Source: Acidimicrobiia bacterium (lineage in GTDB: Bacteria; Actinomycetota; Acidimicrobiia; Acidimicrobiales; Ilumatobacteraceae). From it: DNA of 18,241 bases. Below are positions 7,310-15,600 of the stretch, in pieces. Position 1 is the stretch's first letter; the number at the start of each line of letters is the position of its first letter. The stretch covers positions 1 to 18,241 of the forward strand of contig JAUHYJ010000010.1 of the NCBI GenBank assembly GCA_030425785.1, read 5' to 3'. The notes under the pieces are model-generated. The model had not been told where the DNA came from. It worked only from the letters and a program-made list of their open reading frames with translations, and did not search any database. A program made the translations under genes and the position numbers.

Positions 7310-8434
7310 ATGAGAACACGAGCCGCGGTGCTGCGCGAAGTGGGTCAGCCCTGGAGCGTCGAGGAGATCGAACTCGATCCGCCCAAGCGGGGAGAGGTGC
7401 TCGTGAAGCTCGCTGCGTCGGGCATGTGCCACTCGGACGAGCACGCGTACGACGGCCACATCGCGGGCCTCGTCCCCGGGCCGCCGATGATCGGCGGCCA
7501 CGAGGGCTCGGGCGTCGTGCAGGAGGTCGGTGAGGGCGTCGACTGGCTCGAGCCGGGCGACCACGTCATCTTCGGTTTCATCCCCGCCTGTGGCCGCTGC
7601 CCGTCGTGTGCCTCCGGCCACTCGAACCTGTGCGATCAGGCGGCCACCTTCACCGAGGGCACCCAGATCCTCGACGGCACGTCCCGTCATCACACCCTCG
7701 ACGGCCAGGACGTCGGCCTGATGTGCCTGCTCGGTACCTTCGCCGAGCACACGGTCGTCAACGAGGCGAGCGTCATCAAGATCGACAAGGACTGGCCGCT
7801 CGACAAGGCGTGCCTGCTCGGGTGTGGCGTCGTGACCGGCTGGGGCTCGGCGGTCTACACGGGCGAGGTCGGCCCCGGTGACTACGTCGCCGTGGTCGGC
7901 TGCGGCGGCATCGGCTCGAACGCCATCCAGGGCGCCAAGATGGCGGGAGCCCGCGTGGTCGCCGCGATCGATCCCGTCGAGTTCAAGCGCGAGAAGGCGA
8001 TGGAGTTCGGCGCCACCCACACGTTCGCGTCGATCGAGGAGGCGCAGGCGGCACTCGAGGACGTCACGTGGGGACGCGGGTTCGATCAGGTCATCATGAC
8101 GATGGGCACCGGCGACGGTGACACCCTCGGCCAGGCGTTCAACCTGGGTGGCAAGCGTTCGAAGATCGTGGTCACCAACCTCCACTCGACCTCCGAGGGC
8201 ACGATGGCGATCCCCGGCATCATGCTGACGATGTTCGAGAAGCAGCTGCGTGGGTCGCTCTTCGGCGGCGCCAACATCCGCAAGGACATCCCGCAGCTGT
8301 TCGAGCTGTACCTCCAGGGTCAGCTCAACCTCGACGACCTCGTCACCAAGACGTACACCCTCGACCAGGTCAACGAGGGCTACGAGGCGATGCGCAACGG
8401 CGAGAACATCCGCGGCGTCATCCTCTTCGACTGA
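7310..8434 (+). CDS. NDMA-dependent alcohol dehydrogenase, zinc MDR family (mycofactocin-type)
   Basis: A 374-residue zinc-dependent medium-chain alcohol dehydrogenase that resembles the NDMA-dependent Rxyl_3153-type family. In that family NAD(H) stays bound, and electrons pass to the artificial acceptor NDMA or, in cells, to mycofactocin. Catalytic-zinc ligands are visible: Cys40 in GMCHSDEH, His64-Glu65 in GGHEG, and Cys172 in LLGCGV. The structural-zinc lobe has Cys94, Cys97, Cys100 and Cys108. The Rossmann motif GCGGIG is at 197-202 with Asp221 at the end of strand 2, favouring NAD over NADP. It is the first gene of a tight operon; the AAA+ gene starts six bases after its stop. The alcohol substrate cannot be inferred. 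No mycofactocin synthesis genes are in the window. Assignment to the subfamily is by recalled sequence similarity. Confidence 0.9.
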   Translation: MRTRAAVLREVGQPWSVEEIELDPPKRGEVLVKLAASGMCHSDEHAYDGHIAGLVPGPPMIGGHEGSGVVQEVGEGVDWLEPGDHVIFGFIPACGRCPSCASGHSNLCDQAATFTEGTQILDGTSRHHTLDGQDVGLMCLLGTFAEHTVVNEASVIKIDKDWPLDKACLLGCGVVTGWGSAVYTGEVGPGDYVAVVGCGGIGSNAIQGAKMAGARVVAAIDPVEFKREKAMEFGATHTFASIEEAQAALEDVTWGRGFDQVIMTMGTGDGDTLGQAFNLGGKRSKIVVTNLHSTSEGTMAIPGIMLTMFEKQLRGSLFGGANIRKDIPQLFELYLQGQLNLDDLVTKTYTLDQVNEGYEAMRNGENIRGVILFD

Positions 8435-8440
8435 GCGTCG

Positions 8441-9346
8441 ATGGACATCGCAGGGCTGGTCGGGCGGCTCGGAACAGCCGTCGTCGGCCGCCGGCGCGAG
8501 ATCGAACTCGTCGTCGCGGCGCTGGCCGCCGACCGCCACATCCTGCTCGAGGGGCCACCCGGGACGGGCAAGTCGACGTTGCTGCGTGCCATCGCGCACG
8601 AGCTCGGCGTGGGCTTCGAGTTCGTCGAGGGCAACGCCGAGCTCACCCCGGCGCGCCTCGTCGGGCACTTCGATCCGGCGCGGGTCATCGCCGACGGGTA
8701 TCAGCCCGACGTGTTCGTCGACGGCCCGCTCGTGCGGGCGCTGCGGGCGGGTTCGCTGCTCTACATCGAAGAGCTCAACCGTGTCCCCGAAGAGACGCTC
8801 AACGTGCTCGTCACCGTCATGAGCGAGCACGAGACCGAAGTTCCCCGTCTCGGCAGGATCGCGGCGGCCGACGGCTTCCGGCTCGTCGCGGCGATGAACC
8901 CGTTCGACGCGGTGGGCACGGCGCGCATCTCGGCGGCGATCTACGACCGGATGTGCCGGCTCGCGGTCGACTACCAGACGGCAGCCGACGAGTGCGACAT
9001 CGTCGAGCGCCGTGCCGGGGCGTCGCCCCTCGGCGAGCGGGCGGTCGAGCTCACCCGGCGCACACGGGCGCATCCCGATCTGCGCACCGGGTCGTCGGTC
9101 CGCGGCGCGATCGATCTCGTCGCGACGGCCACGACCCTCGCCATGGTCCGCGCGTCCGACATCGTGTCGCCGAACGTCACGCTCGACGCGACGCTCGTCG
9201 CGCTGAGCGGCCGGGTCCGGGTGCGCGACGGCTCGAACCGCACGGCGGAGGACGTCCTGCGCGAGATCTGGGCCGAGGTGTTCGAGCCGACGCCCGAGCT
9301 GACCGATACGGGAAAAGCGACGGCCCCGGAGGGGGCAGCGACGTAG
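8441..9346 (+). CDS. MoxR-type AAA+ ATPase
   Basis: A 301-residue ATPase of the MoxR/CbbQ/NorQ group, which act with VWA proteins as chaperones that activate or insert cofactors into metabolic enzymes. Motifs: Walker A GPPGTGKST at 38-46, Walker B LLYIEE at 106-111 followed by the family's ELNR, sensor-1 Asn153 in AAMNP, and Arg170 in IYDRM at the arginine-finger position. The family's GNAELTPARLVGHFDP segment at about 64-79 is also present. The C-terminal lid ends in a short acidic and Thr-rich tail. The ATG lies six bases after the dehydrogenase stop, and the VWA gene begins 11 bases after its own stop. It is therefore almost certainly co-transcribed with both. It probably works on the dehydrogenase or a partner of it; that target is inferred from position. 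Confidence 0.92.
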   Translation: MDIAGLVGRLGTAVVGRRREIELVVAALAADRHILLEGPPGTGKSTLLRAIAHELGVGFEFVEGNAELTPARLVGHFDPARVIADGYQPDVFVDGPLVRALRAGSLLYIEELNRVPEETLNVLVTVMSEHETEVPRLGRIAAADGFRLVAAMNPFDAVGTARISAAIYDRMCRLAVDYQTAADECDIVERRAGASPLGERAVELTRRTRAHPDLRTGSSVRGAIDLVATATTLAMVRASDIVSPNVTLDATLVALSGRVRVRDGSNRTAEDVLREIWAEVFEPTPELTDTGKATAPEGAAT

Positions 9347-9357
9347 CGCCACCGCCG

Positions 9358-10281
9358 GTGGCGAGCGGTGCCGCGGCCGATCAGATCATCGACGAGGCCC
9401 GCCGGACCACGACGTCTCGCCGCCAACTGCTCCGCGACGACCAGTTCGCCGACATCTCGCCCGACGTCGGTGAGATCGACGAGCAGGCCCTGCAGGAGCG
9501 GTTCGAGGCCGATCCCGATGCGGTCCTCGGATTGTTGGCGACGATGACGTCGGCCACCGATGTCGAGCTGCGCGGACTCGCCAAGCGGCTCGCCGCACAA
9601 CTGTTCCTCGATCTCGCCCGAACGCGGCCGACCGGGGGGCGGGGGATCGGCCGCCTCGCCACGACCCGCTATCGGCCCGACGGCGACATCGATCTCGACG
9701 CCAGCTTCGACGCACTGGTCGACTCGCACGCGAGCGGCGAGGCGGTCGATCCCGAGCGCCTGCGCGTCCAGCGGTGGGCGACACCGACGACGGCCTGGTG
9801 CCTGCTCGTCGACCGGAGCGGTTCGATGCACGGTGAGCCGGTCGCGACGGCGGCGATGGCCGCGGCGGCGGTGGTGTTGCGGGCCGAGGGTGAGTACGCA
9901 GTGCTCTCGTTCGGCCGCGAGGTCGTCGCCTGCGCAGCGATGTGGGAGCACCGCGACCCCGACGACGTGATCGATCGCGTGCTCGCGCTGCGCGGTCACG
10001 GCACGACCGACGTGGCGGCGGCGCTGCGGGCAGCCCACGGCCAGTTGCTCGCGTCGGGAGCGCAGCGCCGGGTGGCGATCCTGCTCTCCGACTGCCGAGC
10101 GACCGAGCCGGGCGACGTCGCCGGCGCCGCACGTGCGCTCGACGAACTGGTCGTCATCGCCCCCGACGGCGACCACGTCGAGGCGGCAGCGCTCGCGGAG
10201 TCGGTCGGCGCCCGGTGGACCACCGTCACCGGTCCGAGCTCGATCGCCGCGGCGATCGACCGGGTCGTCAACGCCCGCTGA
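9358..10281 (+). CDS. VWA (MIDAS) domain protein, partner of the MoxR ATPase
   Basis: A 307-residue protein with a C-terminal von Willebrand factor A domain (about 144-307). The metal-ion-dependent adhesion site is complete: Asp152, Ser154 and Ser156 in DRSGSM, Thr216/Thr217 in GHGTTD, and Asp245 in LLSDCR. The N-terminal half (1-140) is helical and charged, with a segment (GLLATMTSATDVELRGLAKRLA, about 58-79) typical of the adaptor part of such proteins. Related roles are played by NorD, CbbO and CoxE, which dock their AAA+ partner onto a client enzyme. GTG at 9358 is the first in-frame start after the upstream stop; the frame is open back to 8953, but that part overlaps the AAA+ gene. It ends three bases from the convergent LCP gene. 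No signal peptide is seen, so it is cytoplasmic. Confidence 0.88.
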   Translation: MASGAAADQIIDEARRTTTSRRQLLRDDQFADISPDVGEIDEQALQERFEADPDAVLGLLATMTSATDVELRGLAKRLAAQLFLDLARTRPTGGRGIGRLATTRYRPDGDIDLDASFDALVDSHASGEAVDPERLRVQRWATPTTAWCLLVDRSGSMHGEPVATAAMAAAAVVLRAEGEYAVLSFGREVVACAAMWEHRDPDDVIDRVLALRGHGTTDVAAALRAAHGQLLASGAQRRVAILLSDCRATEPGDVAGAARALDELVVIAPDGDHVEAAALAESVGARWTTVTGPSSIAAAIDRVVNAR

Positions 10282-10294
10282 ACGTCAGTTGCAG
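10278..10294. terminator. Small imperfect hairpin between convergent genes
   Basis: CTGAAC and GTTGCAG form a 6-bp stem with one bulged G and a 4-base loop. It spans the stop codons of the VWA gene and the LCP gene, which are only three bases apart. No T-run is seen. It is weak, but it is the only structure available for termination here. Confidence 0.18.
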
Positions 10295-11622
10295 ACGATG
10301 TCCGATGGCGGCGCGATGCCCGTGGCGTTCGAGTCGACCGCGACCGCGGGGAGGGTGGTGGTCGTGGCGTCGGACCCGGTGAACGGCCCGTCGTCGGACG
10401 AATCGTCCGGTGAGTCGTCGGTCGTGGGCACGGTCGTCGTGGTGGCCGAGACGGTGGTGCGGGACGCCGCCGTCGTGTCGTCGTCGGTCTCGTCGGGGTC
10501 GGGGGCCGACGCGATCGTCGCCTCACCGCGGAAGACCGACAGGATCGCCGCCGTGTTCTCGTTGTCGATCCGGGGCAGGAGGACGTCCTCGCCGGCGGGC
10601 GTGATCTCGGAGCGTCCGTCGATCCGGAACGTGCTCAACGAGGCCGGGTCGAGCGCGCGCAGGGTGTTCGCGAACTCGAGCATCCGGCGCAGCGTGAGCT
10701 CGGTGTCGGTGACGACGTAGCTCGAGTTGGCCGAGATGAGCGCACTCGCCACGTCCGGTGAGTAGAGGCGGTCGTTGATCACCTTGGTGACCGTGCGGCG
10801 GAGGAAGTCCTGCTGGCGCGCGATGCGGCCGAGGCCGGAGGTGCCGTCGGTCTTCCAGTTGCCGCTACCGGGCGGGTCCTCGTAGTCGTAGTGGCGCGAA
10901 CGCACGTAGGCGAGCGCGGTGTCGCCGTCGAGGTTGACGCACCCGGTCTCGGCGATGACGAGCCCGCTCTGTTCGTCCTTGGCCGGGTACTCGAACGGCA
11001 CGGTGACGCCACCGACGGCGTCGACGATCTGACGGAAGGCGCAGAAGTCGATCTGCACGTAGTGGTCGATCGGTACCCCGAAGTTCTTGTTCAGGGTGTT
11101 GATGAGCCGGGTCGGGTCGTTGCGTTCGTAGGCCTCGTTGATGCGGCCCTTGCGGCCACCGGGCAGGTCGACGTACAGATCGCGCGGGAACGACAGGATC
11201 GCGACCTGGTTGGCGACCGGATTGACCCGCCACACCATGATCGTGTCGGATCGTTCACCGATCGACGCCCGATCGCCGATGGTCGGGTCGTCCTGGTTGT
11301 CGCACGCGCCGTTGTCGGCGCCGGTGATCAGGAAGTTCGCGGCATCGGGTTCGGCGAGCTCGATCGTGGTCGTCGAGGCGACCTCACCGGGCTCGAGCGC
11401 GGCGAGCGTCGTCGTCGTCTGGCCGGGGAGCAGCACGTCGGTCGACCCGGCGTCGACGTCGAACGCCTCGGATGCGTCCTGGACGACGACGAGATTGCGC
11501 TGGGAGATCACCCATTGGCCGACGGCGAGCGCACCGGCGGTCGCGAAGCACGAGACCGCACACAACAGCACGAAGACGAACGTCAGGCGCTGTGGCCACG
11601 TGCGACGACTGCTCAGGGACAT
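10285..11622 (-). CDS. LytR-CpsA-Psr (LCP) family envelope ligase
   Basis: A 445-residue membrane-anchored protein that attaches phosphoprenol-linked glycopolymers to peptidoglycan; in actinobacteria these include arabinogalactan-type or other secondary wall polymers. A short cytoplasmic end is followed by one membrane helix (about 13-35). The extracellular LCP domain spans about 95-365. Family residues are visible: Arg124-Ser125-Asp126 at the start of the domain, SFPRDLYV (Arg147, Asp148), GRKGRINEAY (about 156-165) and LAYVRSRH (Arg241, Arg243). A Thr/Asp-rich disordered tail (about 370-430) precedes the C-terminus, which ends DIVCN. The ATG at 11620-11622 is preceded by a -10-like TACGCT nine bases upstream. 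The next gene upstream is an L,D-transpeptidase, also acting on the wall. Confidence 0.92.
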   Translation of the reverse strand: MSLSSRRTWPQRLTFVFVLLCAVSCFATAGALAVGQWVISQRNLVVVQDASEAFDVDAGSTDVLLPGQTTTTLAALEPGEVASTTTIELAEPDAANFLITGADNGACDNQDDPTIGDRASIGERSDTIMVWRVNPVANQVAILSFPRDLYVDLPGGRKGRINEAYERNDPTRLINTLNKNFGVPIDHYVQIDFCAFRQIVDAVGGVTVPFEYPAKDEQSGLVIAETGCVNLDGDTALAYVRSRHYDYEDPPGSGNWKTDGTSGLGRIARQQDFLRRTVTKVINDRLYSPDVASALISANSSYVVTDTELTLRRMLEFANTLRALDPASLSTFRIDGRSEITPAGEDVLLPRIDNENTAAILSVFRGEATIASAPDPDETDDDTTAASRTTVSATTTTVPTTDDSPDDSSDDGPFTGSDATTTTLPAVAVDSNATGIAPPSDIVCN

Positions 11623-11631
11623 GAGCCGGTC

Positions 11632-11637
11632 AGCGTA
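11632..11637 (-). promoter_or_regulatory. -10 box (TACGCT) of the LCP gene
   Basis: TACGCT on the minus strand ends nine bases before the ATG, giving a leader of only two or three bases. No Shine-Dalgarno sequence is visible. It lies in the 51-base gap after the L,D-transpeptidase stop. The gap also contains a weak 6-bp inverted repeat, GCCGCC (11640-11645) / GGCGGC (11661-11666). Confidence 0.45.
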
Positions 11638-11673
11638 CCGCCGCCGGGCGCGGTGTTCCGGGCGGCCGTTCGG

Positions 11674-12561
11674 CTACGGGAGGACGACGACCTTGGTGCC
11701 GATCGGTGTCCAGTCCCAGATCCACTGGGCGTCGGGCGTCGCCTGACGGACGCAGCCGCCCGAGAGTGCCTGCCCGAGCTGCGACTCGCTCTGGAGTCGT
11801 GCGCCGGTGCGGTTGTTGGTCGGGATCTCGTGGAAGCCGATGTTGTCACCGTCCGGGCCCTTGGTGAACCGCACCATGTACCGCCAGCAGATGTGGGGGT
11901 TGTTGATGTTGCAGGTGAAGCCGGAGCGGGAGAACACGCTGTAGGTGCCCGGGGTCGGTTGGTTCCAGGTGGACCGGCCCGACACGAGGTGCGTCTTCGC
12001 GACCGTGCCGTCGGCCTCGACGGCCCAGACCCGCATCGGCAATGACTTGCGATAGACGACGCGGCGCCCCTCGCCCGAGCCCGCCGGGAGCATCCACTCG
12101 GGCGGCACGGGGATCGTGGTGGTCGTGGTCGTCGTCGGCGGCGGCCGGGTCTCGGCGACCTGGATCGCCTCGCCGCGCGACGGCCGCGCCGCGACGGGGT
12201 CGGGCACCTCGACGACGAGCAGCGGCGGCAGCGTGGTCGTGGTGGTGGTCGTGGTGGTGGTCGTGGTCGTGGTGGCGACCGTCGTCGTGGTGGCGACCGT
12301 CGTCGGTGAGGTCGCGTTGGCGATCATCGGTGACGTCTCACTCGTGATCGCACAGGGTTCGGTCGTGGTCGAGCTCGAACTCGTGGTCGAACTCGAACTC
12401 GTCGTCGAACTCGAACTCGTCGTCGAACTCGAACTCGTGGTCGTCGTGTCGCAGGCCGCGTCGGACGGGGTGTCTGCGTCTGCGACACCGACCATCACGG
12501 AGACCAGCAGCGCGATCCCCGTGACCGATGCTGCGACGGTCCGACCCAACATTGACCGCAT
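11674..12561 (-). CDS. L,D-transpeptidase (YkuD family) with Ser/Thr-rich linker
   Basis: A 295-residue secreted enzyme that forms 3-3 cross-links in peptidoglycan or attaches proteins to it. A signal peptide occupies about 1-29 (cleavage near VADA). Residues 38-150 are a low-complexity Ser/Thr/Pro linker: SSSSTT repeats at about 43-66, an unbroken run of Thr at 97-110, and a second Thr run at 143-149. The YkuD domain fills about 165-295. The catalytic motif is present as IGFHEIP (His244) and SGGCVR (Cys270, Arg272). The linker probably spans the wall so that the catalytic domain reaches its substrate. The ATG at 12559-12561 has GGGA six bases upstream as well as a -10-like TAGCGT. The LCP gene follows by 51 bases. 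Confidence 0.92.
   Translation of the reverse strand: MRSMLGRTVAASVTGIALLVSVMVGVADADTPSDAACDTTTTSSSSTTSSSSTTSSSSTTSSSSTTTEPCAITSETSPMIANATSPTTVATTTTVATTTTTTTTTTTTTTLPPLLVVEVPDPVAARPSRGEAIQVAETRPPPTTTTTTTIPVPPEWMLPAGSGEGRRVVYRKSLPMRVWAVEADGTVAKTHLVSGRSTWNQPTPGTYSVFSRSGFTCNINNPHICWRYMVRFTKGPDGDNIGFHEIPTNNRTGARLQSESQLGQALSGGCVRQATPDAQWIWDWTPIGTKVVVLP
12232..12291 (-). repeat. Triplet low-complexity tract coding for poly-Thr
   Basis: Tandem ACC/ACG-type triplets, seen as GTGGTCGTGG on the plus strand, encode residues 91-110 of the L,D-transpeptidase, all Thr except one Val-Ala pair. The tract varies in codon, so selection acts on the protein; length may still vary between strains by slippage. 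Confidence 0.75.
12365..12436 (-). repeat. Four tandem 18-bp repeats coding for SSSSTT
   Basis: Four head-to-tail 18-base units (12365, 12383, 12401, 12419) of plus-strand form GTSGTCGARCTCGAACTC differ at only two positions. Each encodes one Ser-Ser-Ser-Ser-Thr-Thr or rotated hexapeptide in the L,D-transpeptidase linker. Near-identity at the DNA level suggests recent tandem duplication, which would keep the reading frame. Confidence 0.88.
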
Positions 12562-12570
12562 AGAAGTCCC

Positions 12571-12576
12571 ACGCTA
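12571..12576 (-). promoter_or_regulatory. -10 box (TAGCGT) of the L,D-transpeptidase gene
   Basis: TAGCGT ends nine bases before the ATG. A GGGA that could serve as ribosome-binding site lies between, so the leaderless reading is less certain than for other genes. The 63-base gap to the valS stop shows no strong terminator; CGGTG/CACCG arms of 5 bp are the best found. Confidence 0.35.
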
Positions 12577-12624
12577 CCCCGGCGGTGACCCCCGATGGCG
12601 TCGCGAACACCGTTATCTGTCAGC

Positions 12625-15600
12625 TCAGCCCAGGTGGGCGAGCGCCTGCTCGGCGGCGGCGAGATCGGCCTCGGCATCCGCGAGCAGGCGGCGCGTCTGG
12701 TCGACGACCTCGGGAGCGGCGTTGTTCACGAAGCCGTCGTTGCCGAGCCGCCCGCGGAACCCGGCGATCTGCTTCGTCTTGCCGTCGATGACCTTCTGCA
12801 GGCGCGCCCGCTCGGCGTCGAGGTCGACGTCGTCCACGAGCCCCGACACGAGCAGCTCGGAACCCTCGAAGGTGATCGGGCTCGCGATCTTCGGTCGCTC
12901 GGCACCGATCGCATGGACCTCGGCCAGACCGCACAGGACCTCGACGATGCCGTCGACCGAGTCGATCAGCTCGCGGACCGCTGCGGGCGCGTGCAGCTCG
13001 ATCTGCTTCTTGGGCGGCACGTTCTTGGCGCCGCGGAGGCCTCGGATCCGGCCGATCAGGTCGTCGGCACGAGCGAAACGGTCGATGATCGCCTCGTCGA
13101 CGACGGAAGCGTCGGCCACCGGCCAGGCCGCCGCGGCGAGCAGCTCGGACGTCGGCAGCGCGAGTCCGCCGACGTCGCCGCGCCGGGCCCCGGACACGTG
13201 GGGCCACAGCGTCTCGGTCACGAACGGACAGACCGGGTGCATCACACGGAGCACCGCATCGAGCACGTTGGCCAGGACGACCTGCTGCTCGGGGTCGTCG
13301 TCGATCGTCGGCTTGACGATCTCGAGGTAGCGATCGCACACGTCGTGCCACACGAAGTCGTACAGCACGTCCGCATACGTGTTGAACTGGTAGCCGGCGA
13401 TCGCCTCGTCGAGCCGGTCGACCGTCTGTGCCAACCGGGCGACGATCCAGCGATCGGCGACGGGTCGGTTCGCCAGTTCGACCGGGTGATCGAGCGGGCT
13501 GGTGTCGCCGAGCCGCCGGAGCGCGAAGCGGGTGGCGTTCCAGAGCTTGTTCGCGAAGTTGCGCCCGAGGTCGAACTTCGACGACGTGTTCCGGGCGAGC
13601 GGCAGGTCGTCGGTCGGCTCGACCAGACCGGCGGCGACGCCGTAGGCCGACACCATCTGCTTCGACGGATCGGACGGCGACGACTGGATCGGTGCCGCCA
13701 CGGTGTGGCCGGCCGGCGTCGTCACGTACTCGGGCTCGAAGGTCTCGCTCGTGTACGGATCGATCATGTCGACCGGCATGCGGACGTCCTGGGTGTCGGT
13801 CGTCATCTGGACGAGCGCGAACCGCATCGCGTCGGCGCCGTGGCTGTGGATGATGTCGCGCGGGTCGACGCCGTTGCCGAGGCTCTTCGACATCTTCTGA
13901 CCGTGACCGTCCTGGACCATGGCGTGGATGAAGACGTCGTCGAACGGCAGACGGCCGTCGAGGAAGTAGCGGTTGAACATGACCATCCGGCTGACCCAGA
14001 GGGTGATGATCTCGCGCGCGGTCGACAGCACCGAGGTCGGGTTGAAGCAGTCGAGCAGCCCGATCGTCTCCGGGTGGTCCTCGGGCCACGGCCAGCCCAT
14101 CGTGCTCATCGGCCAGAGGCCCGACGAGAACCACGTGTCGAGCACGTCCGGGTCGCGGTGGTAGCCCTCGCGCTCGAGATCCTCGACGAGCTCGTGGTAG
14201 GAGATCGTGTGCGCTTCGCGGTCGATTCGCCGCAGCGTCGACGCCGGCGGCAGGCACACGGCTTCTTCGATCTCGGTCTCGGTGGTGCGGCGCACGAGAT
14301 GCCGTGCGCCCGCCTGGGTCCACCGGCTCTCGATCAACACCGCATCGTCGACGTCGTGGCCGTCGAGCGCGGCGACGATCGCGTCGCCGGCGTCGTCGAC
14401 GTGCACGAGCCGGATCCAGACCGGGATCTGGTGGCCCCACCAGAGCTGGCGGCTGATACACCAGTCGCGGATGTTGTCGTGCCACTGGTAGTAGGTGCGG
14501 GCGTAGCGGTCGGGGTAGAAGCGCAGCTCGCCGTCGCCGGTCGTGTCGGTGCGCTCGGCCACGCCGTCGGGCAGCTCGGCGATCTGGTCGGCGACCTGGG
14601 CGCGCAGCGCGCTCCCGCGCAGGCGGTCGTCGGTGACCCGCACGTACCACTGGTCGGAGAGCCACGGCTCGACGGGGACGTGGCTGCGGTACGAGTGTCC
14701 GACCGAGTGGGTGTAGTCGCGCACGTGGTCGAGCAGGCCGTGCGCCTCGAACCAGGTGACGACCGCTCGGCGCGCGTCCTCGCGGGACAGGCCGACGAAC
14801 GGTCGCGCCTCGTCGGACACGTCGTCCCAGCCGTACTGGTCGGAGATCGCCCCGTCGGGACCCATCACGTTGATGACGTCGAGGTCGTGGCGGAGCCCGA
14901 TCTCCCAGTCGTTGGTGTCGTGGGCCGGGGTCACCTTGAGGAAGCCGGATGCGAACTGGGCCTTGGCGTCGGACGACTCGGGATCGGCCATGACCACGTA
15001 GTCGTCGGCGACGATCGGGATCTCGCGACCGACGATCGGGAGCACCACGGTGCGACCGACCAGCGCTGCGGCGCGGGGATCGTCGGGGTTCACGGCGACG
15101 GCGGTGTCGCCGAGCATCGTCTCGGGGCGCGTGGTGGCGACCGTCACGTGATCGGTGCCGTCGGCGAGCGGTTCGGCGAGTGGATAGCGCAGGTACCACA
15201 TGTGGCCGTGCACCTCCTCCATCTCGACCTCGTCGTCGGAGAGGGCCGTGCGGGTGACCGGGTCCCAGTTGACGAGCCGCTTGCCGCGGTAGATCAGGCC
15301 GTCGCCGAACAGCTCGTAGAACGCGTGCTGGACGGCGGTCGCGCACATCTCGTCCATGGTGAACCGCGTGCGTGCGTTGTCCGTCGAGGCGCCCATCTCG
15401 GCCAGCTGGTCGAGGATCACGCGCTCGTACTCGTCCTTCCACTCCTGGGTGCGAGCGACGAACGCGTGACGGCCCATGTCGAGCCGCTTGACGCCCTCGG
15501 CGAGCAGGCGCTTCTCGACGACGGTCTGGGTCGCGATGCCGGCGTGGTCGGTGCCGGGCATCCAGAGCGTCTCGAAGCCGCGCATCCGGTGGTAGCGGAT

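Noticed and set aside
7234..7311. Longer form (196 residues) of the unknown minus-strand protein
   Set aside because: It would begin inside the start codon region of the divergent dehydrogenase and cover its ribosome-binding site; a GTG at 7233 is more plausible.
8953..9357. N-terminal extension of the VWA protein within the AAA+ gene
   Set aside because: The stretch is out of frame within a clearly coding AAA+ gene and is Arg/Gly/His-rich shadow sequence.
12365..12436. Regular 18-bp repeats as a possible CRISPR array
   Set aside because: There are no spacers; units are directly adjacent, in frame and coding.
12116..13330. 404-residue plus-strand frame starting with poly-Val and containing (VVELEL) repeats
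   Set aside because: It is the complement of the poly-Thr and SSSSTT repeats of the L,D-transpeptidase; no domain and no ribosome-binding site.
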